Position numbers and translations under genes: made by a program
Notes under the pieces: generated by a model
What the model saw: only the letters and a program-made list of their open reading frames with translations
What the model was told of the DNA's origin: nothing
Databases searched by the model: none
Shown here: one piece after another, positions 38,401 to 50,457 of the stretch
Numbering within the stretch: position 1 is the first letter of the stretch
Layout: each line of letters begins with the position of its first letter
Source: Erigeron canadensis
Lineage: Eukaryota; Streptophyta; Magnoliopsida; Asterales; Asteraceae
Length of the DNA: 64,000 nucleotides
Assembly: GCF_010389155.1 (NCBI RefSeq)
Contig: NC_057762.1
Span: 31,556,055 to 31,620,054 of the forward strand
Direction of reading: 5' to 3'

Positions 38401-40723
38401 CAATCCATTTGATTCTTTATTTTTGCGCTACAACGTTTTCTTTATTACTAAAAAACGACATGATGAATTAATCTAATGTTAAAATATCAAAAGTGTAATT
38501 ATTACCTGGTTCATATAACTTAATAAAATTCCGACAAAAACTTTAAGTTTAAAGGATTAAAATTACATATTCAATTGAATAGTTATGAGATCAAAAGCTT
38601 GATTAGAAGTTTTTTTGAAACGAAAAACTTAATTACAAAGAAGTTTGAAGTTCTAAAACTAAGGAAGTTTAAAATCTTTAGACGAAGGTAGTGGGCCAGT
38701 GCCTTTCTAATTGAAGGAAGTATCATCTTAAAGGGCTAAAAATTATATAGAGCCAAATAGGTCAATCAAACTATCAAAGTGCTTAAATAACTGATGGAAA
38801 GAAAAATATTCATGTTTGGCTAAATTTGAGGAGGCCAAGTCCACGCCAGCTAACTGGGCTGGATCCGTCCTAAAAGTGTCGTGAAAATATATTTTTCTTT
38901 TTTGGTGAGGTGTTGGACCATCTGAAATTTCTTAGTGGACTAGAAATAGGAAATAACATCAAGTCCTCAACTTTTGCCTGTTGTCACTTGTCACGCATTA
39001 CACTTTCTTGCAAACTTCTTTACCTCTAATATTATCAGGTGTGTTTTTCTTTTAAAAAAAAACTGAACTGATTTAAAGAGCAAATGTGTTAATACAATAT
39101 AAGTATATATATGCTAATAATAAATCTTGGATCAACTTGGTCATCACCCACTACTAATTTCCACAACTTTTCGATTGTTAACTAGTTCTCCCACTTCTAA
39201 TTGAAACTTCGCCCTAAATCATTCGAAGTAGTATTAAGACACACAGCGCGCGTATGTTACATCTATTATTTTTAATTGGCTTAAAATGTTATTTTGTGCA
39301 TGTACTAATTACATGCCTTGATTCAATATAAAACGTCACTCTAAACAAAAAGAGAGAAAATTTTTACATAAGAACATGACCCACCAAGCACGGTGTTGTC
39401 GTGCTAGACCAGTCTGGACATAGAATTAGATATTGGTGCCTTGGTGGGGTGTTTGTCTGATTGTATTTAGAGATATATAATTAGAGTTAATGTGTGAGTT
39501 AAGGGCAATATGCATGGGGGATATTGAAAAAATTGCTGAATTTCTTAAAATAAGGAGTCCAATCCAATCGGATTCTAATTCCTTAAAATTCTAATTCTTT
39601 TGAAAAAATTTAATTTCTTTAAAAACATTCACAAACCAATTAAACGGATCCTAAGTAGGCTATATATCCAAATAAAATGTGCATACTTAGGATACACTAT
39701 TTGCTACTATTTGAACATCAAGTAAGATGGGGATAGTGTATGCCTTGACACACTGTCAATACTGAAACCATCAAAACAAATAATATATATATGTGTACAT
39801 TCCAAGACTTGACTGATTTTACATTTATCACCAAAGCCATAGAAAAATATATATAGAGGGGGGGAAAAAAGAAGAAGACAGACACACACATTCATGCACC
39901 ACATCTTCACACTGTTTGTGTGTGTTGTAAGTCAATTAAGCAGTCAGAAAGACAAGTAGCTAGCTAGACAGCTTCTGGAATAAGCAATCAGAACCCCTCA
40001 ACTCACCCTATACTGTACACTACTACATATATATCCAATCTACGTACGTAGTCGTAGTCATCGAGTCATTTCATGTTTTCATCTCCTAAAGTTAACAATT
40101 TAATTTTAGTACTTGAAAGTTAAAGTTACGTACGCGAAATATGTTATCGATATCGTGTCGGCCATTGGTTCGATAACTAGTAGAATTTGTCGACAACTAC
40201 TTAGAGTTTGTCGTTCAAAAAAAAAAAGTGGTCGAAAGAAAAGGTCGATTATATATGATTTACAACACGAGCGTTGTCACTTTTTCTTTATCGGGTCGAT
40301 ATGAACATGACAAAAAGTACTTGATGTATCATATGTACATTTCTTAAAAACAATTTAAAAATGTTAAAAGAAAACACAATGAATGTAATTTAACTATGGT
40401 GGCAAATATTGCATGTGTGCAAGGCAATTTTGCCGATTTTGAATGTTCTGTTATAATTAACGAAAAGGTTTTATATAATTTGTCTATAACTTTTGGTTAA
40501 TTGGTTGTAAACCATAAATTATTAAATTATATATTGTACGGGCCAAACTAAAAAATGAATAATAGAAGCTACAATTATTTTGATTTGGATGGGACATTTA
40601 ACTTTTGAGCTAAATTTTCATAGAAAAATACATACTATTATAGGAATTCACTATTATAGTAGTGTTAACAAGAGTGTTGGGGTGGGCTTTGACCTTTTGA
40701 CATTCATATGTGGCTTCGCCACT
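35460..40723. other. Gene-free AT-rich stretch
   Basis: No supported gene in over 5 kb. It contains an AAT microsatellite (35978-36015), a SINE fragment related to the copies at 23202 and 41131 (about 36206-36250), and a MITE-like block at about 37015-37206 whose ends resemble GGGTATTTGGTTG/AGTGTTTGATTTGGGG. A promoter-like TATATATAG with a GA/CA-rich stretch lies near 39848-39905, but no open frame follows. The open frame at 40113-40304 starts with TTG and matches nothing. Confidence 0.4.
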
Positions 40724-40909
40724 GGTTGGTTGATGGTGTTTATAAAAATGTTCAACATAGGAATGAGATGTTTATAATAATGTTCAACATAGGAATGAGA
40801 GAAAAAAAGAGTTTTGGTTGGTTGATGGTGTTTATAAGAATGTTCAACATAGGAATGAGATGTTTATAAGAATGTTCAACATAGGAATGAGAGAAAAAAA
40901 GAGTTTTGG
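40724..40909. repeat. Tandem repeat, two 92-bp units with internal subrepeats
   Basis: Units start with GGTTGGTTGATGGTGTTTAT at 40724 and 40816. Each unit contains the subrepeat TGTTTATAANAATGTTCAAC + ATAGGAATGAGA twice, so the subrepeat occurs four times. The units differ by only a few bases. Confidence 0.85.
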
Positions 40910-40950
40910 AGAAGAAGATACGTAGTTGAAAAAGGCCAAACTACCTTCAT

Positions 40951-41028
40951 GTGCAATGTATGTGAGTTAGGTTCTTAACAGAGAAAAACGTGCAATGTAT
41001 GTGAGCTAGGTTCTTAACAGAGAAAAAC
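40951..41028. repeat. Tandem repeat, two 39-bp units
   Basis: GTGCAATGTATGTGAG followed by TAGGTTCTTAACAGAGAAAA occurs at 40951 and 40990 with one difference. It lies 41 bp after the 92-bp tandem repeat. Confidence 0.85.
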
Positions 41029-41130
41029 TAACGATCGTCAATCAAAGAGGTAAGTCATAAATAAACGTCAACCAAAAAATGCACCTCGTCTTGACAACAC
41101 AAAGACATGGACAAACATGAAATAGTAATA

Positions 41131-41284
41131 AAAAAATATACATATAACAACAACGGTACCCAATTCCAGCCTAAGCCAATGCCGGGGTATGGGGGAGGTA
41201 TGATGTAGACAGTCCTTACCCCTACTCAAAGGTAGAGAAGCTGCTTCCAGATCCATCGACGTGGAAGAGACCTCCGGCCCGGGG
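41131..41284 (-). mobile_element. SINE related to the copy at 23202-23373
   Basis: Minus-strand text CTCTACCTTTGAGTAGGGGT, AAGGACTGTCTACATCATAC, CTCCCCCATACCCC matches the earlier copy and ends in GGGTACCGTTGTTGTTATAT, the GTTGTTG tail known from this plant SINE class. TSDs are weak (TGAAATA on both sides). Confidence 0.65.
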
Positions 41285-41554
41285 TGAAATAAATAGGGTT
41301 AGATCCATTAGAGTGGAAAACTTAACCAGAAATAATCTCGATTTCAAACTCTCAATCTCAAAACTCAATCGATCTCAGTCTATAGAAACCAAACTCAGAT
41401 TGGATCTGAAAGTTTGTTACCGTTAGAGGAGAAGAGAGAGCAGGGAGAGAGAGAGCGGAAACCAAACTCGATTTCATTTACACATAAATCATAAATAATA
41501 CGTACATTATTAAACATGTTTGAAATTCATTTACACATATATACAATTATTTAG

Positions 41555-42135
41555 TGATCTGATGGTAAGGAATTTTATTTCTCATAAAAAGGCTTACGTC
41601 TTAAATGATGTTTTAGACAAATAAGTTAAGGGTGGTTAGGGACTTAGGGAAATGACTGAAATGAAAATTCGGTTAGACCGTTAAACCTGAATCAAAATAT
41701 ATTCTCTACTCCATATAACATATATAACATAAAAAATCTAACTGCTTTATATGTTATTATAAATATAATACACACTTATAGAAAATTATTCGACCTATTA
41801 TTCAACAATTTGAAATTTTGAATGTAAAACTAGATGTGCACATAATCAAAAGTTTTGCCTCAACTATACATTAAAAATGCGCTAAACGCGATGATATGAG
41901 TAAAGATAGATATTCAATTGTAAAAAAATTATTTACATAAATCATAAACTAAACATGTTTTCTAACATAAAATTATTACATAGTTTAATGGCAAGAGGTC
42001 TTGCTTTCTCACAAGAAAATATCAAGTCGACCCAATCATGTCCTAGCAAAATATCTTAGGAGTTGTTAAAGAATTATTAATTAGAACCAACTACGGGAAA
42101 GAATAAAATCGGTTAGACGTACCTTTAGATTGGAG
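41555..42135 (+). repeat. Two neighbouring SINE remnants
   Basis: About 41560-41700 (GATCTGATGGTAAGGAATTT, TTTTAGACAAATAAGTTAAG) and about 41985-42135 (TTTAATGGCAAGAGGTCTTG, AAAATATCTTAGGAGTTG) are diverged pieces of the family seen at 27665 and 31515, each with an A-box-like GATGGTAAGG or AATGGCAAGAGG. B boxes are eroded. Confidence 0.4.
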
Positions 42136-43293
42136 TCAAAATACAATTCGCTAGTAACCCAAACAAGGAAGGAAATCTCATCGACTTTTTATATTATATA
42201 TAATCTAACAAAATAGTTCCTCAATATACAAATTAAATATTTACAGTATGTAAAAAGTATAATCACCACCGGACTGTGCTGGTGACGTGGTCGATCTCTA
42301 CCGGACGATGAAGAGGCATGACGCTGTTGTTTAAAAAAAAAAAAAGTAATAACTAACTTCAAAAGTATTTAAAGCATATATATATAGAAACCCCAAAGAA
42401 TATTTTGTGATACCGGTTTATTGGGTGTGCGCAATTTTTTTGTTCGAAATAGAGTAATGAATGGATGTGTGCGGGACAAGCGGATCGTGTCTGCTCCTAA
42501 AAGTTGTGTGCACTATTCCCCTTCATATTTTGAAATTTCCTTTTAATCAGCTAGTTTGTTTAACATAGTTTCAAATTTAGTCACATAAGAATGTCGGTAA
42601 GTTTGTGACATCTGTATTAAAAAAACTTTCGGATTTAAATAGAGTATCAACCTTATCATTTTGTGATAAGAATTCTTAGTGTTTTCAACCGGTTAATTTA
42701 CCCGACTATACAATCAAATCGGAAAATTACATCTCAATTAGATATCATTGTAGTATATCGAATGCTACATGCTAACTACTAACTGTCAACTCTATGTTCA
42801 AATAAAAGAAATACTTTTACTATACTAAAAAGTTGGTGACTATTTTTTATTTTCGCTAAAAAAAAAGGTAAAAAAAATAGAAAACGATTCGCCTGAACCG
42901 AGTTTGAATTACCTTGTTAAGTGAAAAATTGGTCATACTTTCAAATTATTAACGATCCAAACATAATAAATTGGGTGTCATTTAACTGGTTATCAACTCA
43001 TACTGAGTTAATCCGATTTAACCGGCTTGATTAATCAGAGTTTTAAACATCGGTAAAAACCATACCAGTCGTGTCAGTTATGTAAAAAATTTAATTTCTT
43101 TCTAACCGTACAAGTGAATATATGGAAGAAACATGAATATCTATCATCAAAAGTAAACGTAGTACACATTTAATACATCATTATTGAAAATATAAAAAAC
43201 TAAGAGTACAATGTTGTTATAAAAAAGAGTCCATAGATAAGTGATATACTTCTTTTATCCAATTACCCTATATCAAGCAACCCTTTACAAGGC

Positions 43294-44713
43294 ATGGATC
43301 ACCATGGCCGGTACGGCCAACCTGCGTTTACCGCCGGCAACCCATCACTCCATTTTCACTCACCAACACCAATCCCTTCACTTGTCTCCGAAGTACCAAT
43401 TTACATGCATCAAGTACTAAACCCTAATGCACCACATAATAATACTTTTAATGACACCACCACCATATCTCTGCCGCTACCACCAGCACCGCCGCATACA
43501 TATCCACATCAAACCGTTTGGGACGGCATTTCCGATGGGATCAACTTAAACCAAGGTGGCACTACCATTAGATGGCCAAGACAAGAAACACTTACACTTC
43601 TTGAAATTAGATCTCGACTTGACCATTGCTTCAAAGAAGCCACTTCTTCTAACCATAAAGCCCCTTTATGGGATGAAATCTCTAGGTATGTATGTATGCT
43701 ACAAATATATATATATATCTCTTTTTGTATTACAAAGTATCATGTAGAAATTGATGAATCTTTTATATTTTGTTTTCATTATGATGAATTGTAGGATAAT
43801 GAATGAGGAGTATGGGTACCAAAGAAGTGGAAGAAAATGCAAAGAAAAGTTTGAAAATTTGTACAAGTATTATAAGAAGACTAAAGAAGGCAAAGTTGGC
43901 AAAAATGATGGTAAACACTATCGATTTTTTCGCCAACTTGAAGCTCTCTTTGGAGATCAACAACATACGACGAATAACAATAATAATATCAATATTGTTG
44001 ATCCAAGCAGCCAATCGAATTATTCATCCGAATATGGAACAACACCATCTTATGAAAAGAACAAAAGAACTAGTAGTAGTAGTGATATTCATCATTATGA
44101 GTTAAAAAACAAAAGAATTATAGCCGCAATTGAGGCGTCAATCGAGTTGCACTTCACACAACTAATGAGTAAACAAGAAGAATGGGGGGAAAAGATTTTG
44201 TGTACAATTGAGAGTAAAGAAAAGGAAAGGGTGGCTATTGAGGAAGAATGGAGGAAACAAGAAGGGGCTCGATTGGAACAAGAATATGAAGCTTGGGCTA
44301 GCCATGTTGGTCGAATTGAGGCTCGAGACAAATCTTTACTCGAATACTTACAAACCCTAATTAGGGTTAAATCGGGGAATAATTCAAAAGAAAACGGTTG
44401 TTGTTCTAGCGATAATAATGAGAAATGTAAAGGTAATTGGAGCGAGTCAGAAATTTCTAGCTTGATTCATATAAGAGCAAACAAGGAGTGCAAATTTCTT
44501 CAAGATGTTGTTGTTGATGAAGAACAACATGATGTGATGATGAAGAGGCTTTGGGAGGAGGTGGCTTTCGAATTGTCTCTCTTGGGTTATAAACGAACCG
44601 AAAATGATTGTAAAGAGACGTGGGAGAAGATTTGTGTCGATTTTAACAAAAGGAAGATGGAAGCCGAGAACACGAGAAAAGAAGATTCTTCGAGATCATA
44701 TCAAGCAATATGA
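43294..44713 (+). CDS. PTL: Trihelix transcription factor, PETAL LOSS/GT-2-like
   Basis: Two exons (43294-43685 and 43795-44713, intron GTATGT..TTGTAG) give 1311 nt, 436 residues. Residues 1-92 are rich in His, Pro and Asn. Residues about 93-185 are a canonical GT-2-type trihelix: RWPRQETLTLLEIRSRLD, PLWDEISR, YGYQRSGRKCKEKFENLY, KYYKKTKEGK, DGKHYRFFRQLEALFGD, nearly identical to PTL. A charged alpha-helical region (about 220-315) follows. A second, diverged trihelix spans 345 to about 417 (NWSESEISSLIHIRANKECK, LWEEVAFELSLLGYKR, CKETWEKICVDFNKRK) with an acidic insertion (VVVDEEQHDV). The end is short (SSRSYQAI). Such factors bind GT elements in the nucleus; PTL restrains growth between sepals and guides petal formation. 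PTL symbol is by similarity; a paralogue is possible. Confidence 0.88.
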
Positions 44714-46550
44714 TGATCGAGCATTGATAGGCAAGCTTAATTCGTGGGAAGCTATGTAATCCAACAGGTTCTTAATTTCTTGATTTTTAACTAGAAGAGA
44801 ATTGAAGCTCATAATTAATATATATATATATGATATCCGTTGTAAAACAGTAATGTTGTAGAATAAGGTTCAAGATCATTTGACAAGAAATTACGAGTAA
44901 TAACTTTTTAGATATATTCAAAATGACAAATTTATATTATCAACAAAGATATTGTTATTCAACTTTGGATGAAGTGAATTAAGCAAACAATAGTTTACAA
45001 TTTACTAAAAGAAATTTGCTCAAATTCTAGTGATAAGCTAAGCTTAATATTTTTGTCCAAATATGAATAAAACAAACCAGCTGTCGATCGTGACGGCTTT
45101 TGAATCTTTTTAATTTAGTCAACATAATATTTCCATATATGATTTTTTCAATTACTTCCTAATCATATATGTTACACCTTTATTTTAGGCACCTCCCTTT
45201 TGCATCCTAGCTAGCTAGCTATGGCCCAATTTTTGGCCATAAAAACACGGCAGTAGGAAGTTCAATATCTGGCCATTTTACCAAATATATATATAATACT
45301 TGATTCTTTTCTAATCAACATAATAAATTTTCATACAAGATATCATGATCACAAAAACCCTAATCCTCTTACATTCTACTTACGTGTATTTAGTATTTCT
45401 TCGTACAACATACGACTATGTAACAGATTATTCGATGAAGTAGTCATGTGTTTAAAAGTTATTGCATTTTGAATAGGTAAAAACAATGAAATTAAATAAG
45501 AATAAATTTACATCATAATACTATCATATATATATAGTGTCCGTTTCGCAAACGACTTTTAGGAGCTTTGTCCCAAGCTTTTAAACATAAGCTTTTTTTT
45601 CCAAAATAGTAGCCATGTTAATTTGAACATGCACTTGAAATCAAAAGCTTCAACCAAAAAAGCTCTTAAAAGCCCTAAAAAGTCTTTAAATAAAAGCTTG
45701 TGTAAAAAGGGTTGAAATATAGGTACTCCAACTCCTAGCTAGTCCCATTTCAAGCTCCAGCTTCCACTAGTCAGAGCCCCAGCTTGAAGTTTTTGTGCTA
45801 AACATACCCATATCATTTTTTATTTTTTTTTTGCGTATTACTCGTAATTTATGGAATAGAGGTGATTTGGAAGACTCAATAATCTGTTGCCATAATTGCT
45901 TGTTCGGTTGGGTTCGAGCAGGTAATCATCTATTCCATGAATGTATTTTTGTGATTGAGCTGCGATATATACATAATCTCTAACTGGCTATAGCTAGGTT
46001 GACATGCCTGTTTGGATCCGATTGGATGCATCGATTGGATTCGTGATATTCATATATATATATATACGTCCTCAAGTTTAAACATGTGCATGCTTTGAAA
46101 GCTATCTAATTTAGTATTCAAATAATCGACTAGACCAGTAATTATAAATGCGTTTATGAGAGCTTGGATTAATTATTAGACAAGTTTAATGCACTCAAAC
46201 TCATAAACAAGCAGAGTGAGCTTAAAAATACGTTACTCTAATCTAGTTTAGTTGCCATATATGAAGCTGTTAGAGTCTAAGTTGAGCCGAATATTTAATA
46301 GTAGTAATCCAAGCAGAGTGTAGAATATTTATGTTATAACAAACGACTGACTCAATTTTTTATTATAGTCGCGCGATTCATTTATACTTCAAACTAATTG
46401 ACCAGACTTGTCGATTTGGATTTAACTATGTACGTACTCTTCTCATAGTATACAAAGTACAAACGAGATCAATGCTACTTCTCTGCATATGTGTGATATC
46501 CCTTAGCTAGTAATTAAGGAGTATATATATACCTTAGTTGCATTAATGAA
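44714..46550. other. Gene-free stretch with a candidate hAT-type MITE
   Basis: The first few hundred bases are probably the 3' untranslated region and terminator of the trihelix gene. At about 45538-45810 the block GTGTCCGTTTCGCAAACG ... GTGCTAAACATACCC has ends that resemble each other inverted and repeated AAAGCTT motifs, typical of hAT MITEs; no clear TSD. No open frame is supported elsewhere. Confidence 0.4.
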
Positions 46551-46561
46551 CCCCCCCCCCC

Positions 46562-46598
<37 letters not shown>

Positions 46599-46606
46599 AC
46601 CCCCCA
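46551..46606. repeat. Poly(C) tract, 54 of 56 bases C
   Basis: A near-pure C run interrupted by A at 46562 and 46599, followed by a short CA repeat (46605-46613) and then the poly(T) end of the LINE. Long C homopolymers are rare in plant DNA; it could form G-quadruplex/i-motif structures or be affected by sequencing error. Confidence 0.9.
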
Positions 46607-46697
46607 CACACACAACAAATAACCTTTTTTTTTTAAAGTAAACTTCTATTAATATCACATTCCGGTAAAAACACCGACAGTATATATGTACAAATAC

Positions 46698-49600
46698 TTA
46701 CACAAGCTTGAAGGAACACCAATCTAACCAAGATACCCTATCATTTTTGGTCCTATTATGAAACCAAAAAAATCCCATAAACCTGATATTGTGAATAATA
46801 TTTCTCTCATTGTTGCTCGCGCTTGCGAATTTAATCTCACATCTTGCCTTCCAAATGAACCAGCAGCTCACCATGATGATGCCTTTAATAGCCAACTTTT
46901 CAGTATCGCTTTTTCTTTGCTGCTTGTGAAACACCAAAAGATCCTTAACATCGAAGATGAAAAAAGGGGACGTATTGCACCAGCCTTGAACAAAGTGCCA
47001 GAATTTGGCAGCCATTCTACATTTACAAAAAAGATGTTCCGTGCTCTCCACATCCTCCCCACATAAAACACACAGCGGGTCTTCAATGAAACAATTGCGG
47101 GTTTGAAGAGCAGCAGTGGTTGGAATTCTGTCCATTGCCGCCCTCCACAAAAAGATATTACATTTCCTAGGTACCCATTTGCACCATTCGAACACGAACC
47201 TTCCACTATAATCTCGACTGCCCGTAATGAAATCTTTCACACTACGAACAGTCATCATATTGTCCTTACTTCCTGATCATGCCCATCTGTCCAATCTGAA
47301 GCTCAACATGACCCCGTTCAGCATACTCTCTAAATTGGCCAGCTCGCTCAACTCCTCCAATTTGGACGGATTTTTGGTCCAGTCCCACACTTTGTGTATA
47401 TATCCCATGCGCATATCAATCCTATCAGCCACCTGAGCCTTTTTGTCATTCTCCAATTTGAAAAGATGGGGGAGTTTCGTTTTGAGGGGCTCATCACAAA
47501 GCTAATTATCGATCCAGAATTTAATGTCTTCTCTGTTGACCAGGCTCCCTTTCAGCAGGCAGCTGATCCTTTTACCATCAACCTTGACTGATTCAAAGCA
47601 CTTAACAATGTTGTTCCATGTCCCAGGTATGTACTTGTTCACCGGGACTTGGTACCAACCTCTCTTTGTGTCGTGTATAGCCCCGATCACTCTTCTCCAT
47701 AAGCTGTTAGGCTCGTTTTTAAACCTCCACAGCCATTTAGAAAGTAAAGCAACATTAGTATCCCTTAATTTACTTAGGCCGAGACCACCCTTATCCACCG
47801 GGGAAACAACCCTATCCCATGCCACCCAGTGTATTTTCCTCCCCTCGACTGAGCTACCCCACAGAAACCTTCTTATATGAACTTCCAAACATTCAATAAC
47901 CTTTGTCGGAGCTTTAAAGAGAGAAAAAGAATATGTAGGTAAACTTTCTAAAATCGATTTAATAAGTGTTATTCTGCCAGCAATCGATAAACTTGAAGCT
48001 TTCCAACGAGACAATCTAGCTTCAAATATATCAATAATGAAATTCCAACAATTAATGTTGTTCATATTTGCCCCAATCCAAACTCCCAAATGTTTAAACG
48101 GGAGAGTACCAGCCTCGCAATTGACCAGTTTGGCCAGATTGATCACCTCCTCACCTGTTACACCGATGCCAAACAAGTTTGATTTTCCAAGATGAATCTT
48201 GAGTCCAGAGCACACATTAAAGACCCTGAGCACCCTGGCCACGTTTTTGAGATTTTCGGGACACCACTCTCCAAGAACAACACAATCATCCGCATATAAC
48301 AAATGAGTGATATTCAAGTTGGCATTCCCCAAAACTACACCTCTAACAAGGCCCGCTTCAGAAGCTCTCCTAAACATAACCGAGAGGGCCTCCATAACCA
48401 GAATGAACAGAAATGGGGAAATTGGGGTGCCCTGCCTCATCCCTTTGTGGCATTGGAATTCAAAGGTAGGCGACCCATTTACCAGAATAGAGGACCTTGC
48501 TGAGGATAGGATACCAAACACCCAATTACACCATCTTATTGGGAAACCCATCCAGCCCATAACCGATATAAAAAAATTCCAACTAACATTGTCATAAGCC
48601 TTGGCAAAATCAATTTTAAAAGCAAACAATTTCTTATCCTTCTTCTTGGCCCACGAGAAGATTTCATTGAGGATAAGAGGTCCATCTATGATATTTCTAT
48701 CTCCCAAGAAGGCTGTCTGATTCGAAGAGATAACCGACCCCACCACCTTTTTAAGCCGATTAGCTAAAACTTTAGAAACCATTTTATTGATAATACCAAT
48801 CAAATTTATAGGACGGTAGTCATTCATATCATTAGGATCTTTTATCTTGGGAATGAGGGTAATAAACGAAGACCTACATCCCAAGCTAATTTTCCCGGAT
48901 TTGAAAAACTCATTAAAAAAAGCCACAAAGTCGTCCTCCATTAAAGTCCAGAAGCGTTTCACAAACCTGAAATTAAATTCGTCAGGCCCAGGCGCCTTGT
49001 CGTCTCCACATTCAAAAACAGCTCTTTTGATTTCCTCCTTGGAGAACGAGACGATAAGACTCTCAGCTTCTTCACTAGTCAATCTCGAACCTGCCCAATC
49101 TTTGAGTTTCGGTCTTTGAGTCCAATCTTCACGAAACTTGTCACAAAAAAAATCTAAAAATATGTTTTTTGATTAGCTTCGGCTTATCTTCCCACTCCAT
49201 TGATCAAAATCCCAGGAATGGAGTTGGAAGATTTTCTTTTGTTAATAAAGCCATGAAAAAACCTCGAGTTTTCGTCCCCATCAATCGCCCATTTGATGCG
49301 AGACTTTTGTTTAAGATCCTTAGCTTTCGAATCCTCCATCTCCAAGATTCTTCTATAACATTCAGCTCGCACCCAACTTTCTTCACCATCTAAATCATCG
49401 ATATCATCCATAATTGCATCCATCTCTTCCAGTTCTGATCTACATATGTCCCTTTCCTTATCTTCTTTGTCACGAACTTCGTCCCTCCACACCTTTAATC
49501 GTTCTCTTAAATGTTTTAGTTTGAGCATTATTCTTGTGTCGGCTGGACCATAAACCACAGCTTCTTTCCAAGCAGCAGAGACCACTTCAGCATAATCACT

Positions 49601-50354
49601 TCTGTCCAGCCAGGAGTTAAACACCCGAAGGGTTTTGGACCAAAATCCACCTCTTTGAAAGCTAAGAGTAATGGGCAGTGATCAAAGAACAGTCTTGGAA
49701 GCACCCTAAGGCAAGCCAAAGGCCACTTATCCAAGAACTCGATGCCCACCAAAAACCTATCAATTTTACTTGCTTTCCTTCTTCCATTATCCTCCTTATA
49801 GAAAGTAAATCTCCCTCCTTTCATCTCATATTCGTGAAGATCCGATTCACAAATAAAATTGTTGAAAGCTCGGGCACAAACGGGATTGAAAATAGAGCCT
49901 TTTCTGTCTTCAGCAATTCTGACGGCGTTGAAGTCCCCCATAAGAAACCATAAACCCCGTTCAGAGTTTCTTAACTCAGTCACCTTATCCCACAACTGTT
50001 TTTTTTACGCACCTTTTGGGGAGCGCAAACATTTACCACGATTACAGATTCTCCCCTTCCCTTAAACTTCCCTTTTATGAGCAAAATATTAGGATCGTTT
50101 ATGCTACTACTTTTAGTAAAAACAGAAGGGTCCCACAAACAAGCAAGACCTCTTGACCTACCCGTCGAATCAACACTGTCCCATTGCATATCATGATTTC
50201 CCCAAAATCTCCTGAGAGACGTTTCTGATAAACCCGAACATTGAGTTTCTTGAAATGAAATAAAACTAATACCTTCCTTGTTTTTAATACCCTTTATCCA
50301 CCCACTTTTCCCAGTTCCCCCAACACCTCTGATATTGATGGACAAACAATTCAT
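46698..50354 (-). pseudogene. LINE ORF2: endonuclease-reverse transcriptase, broken
   Basis: Fragments in order: endonuclease start (NCLSINIRGVGG at 50354), GDFNAVR, SKIDRFLV and a FDHCPLLL motif; linker; reverse transcriptase with FKIDFAKAYDNVSW, QGTPISPFLF and an intact YADD box; and a zinc-binding tail (LCGEDVESTEHLFCKC, CWFIWKARC). Breaks seen: a frameshift in an A run near 50005, a frameshift near 49625, two near 49185-49150, and in-frame stops at about 47502 and 47279. It was a functional retrotransposon protein of the host genome and is now dead at this locus. Confidence 0.85.
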
Positions 50355-50457
50355 TGGAAAACCTCATTGTTACCTTCATTGGTTATGACCTCCTTGAGAG
50401 CCTCGGGGATTTCGTGTAAATCTGCTCCAACTACATCTCCGACATCGATGGTACCTT

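Noticed and set aside
39840..40060. Possible microRNA or noncoding RNA gene after a TATATATAG box
   Set aside because: No known plant miRNA sequence or stable hairpin with a mature-like arm was recognised; only a promoter-like impression.
40113..40304. Small basic peptide gene (63 codons, RTFL/DVL-like size)
   Set aside because: Starts with TTG rather than ATG and lacks the conserved C-terminal motif of RTFL/DVL peptides.
46551..46606. Telomeric or satellite repeat
   Set aside because: It is a pure C homopolymer with two A interruptions and has no CCCTAAA unit.
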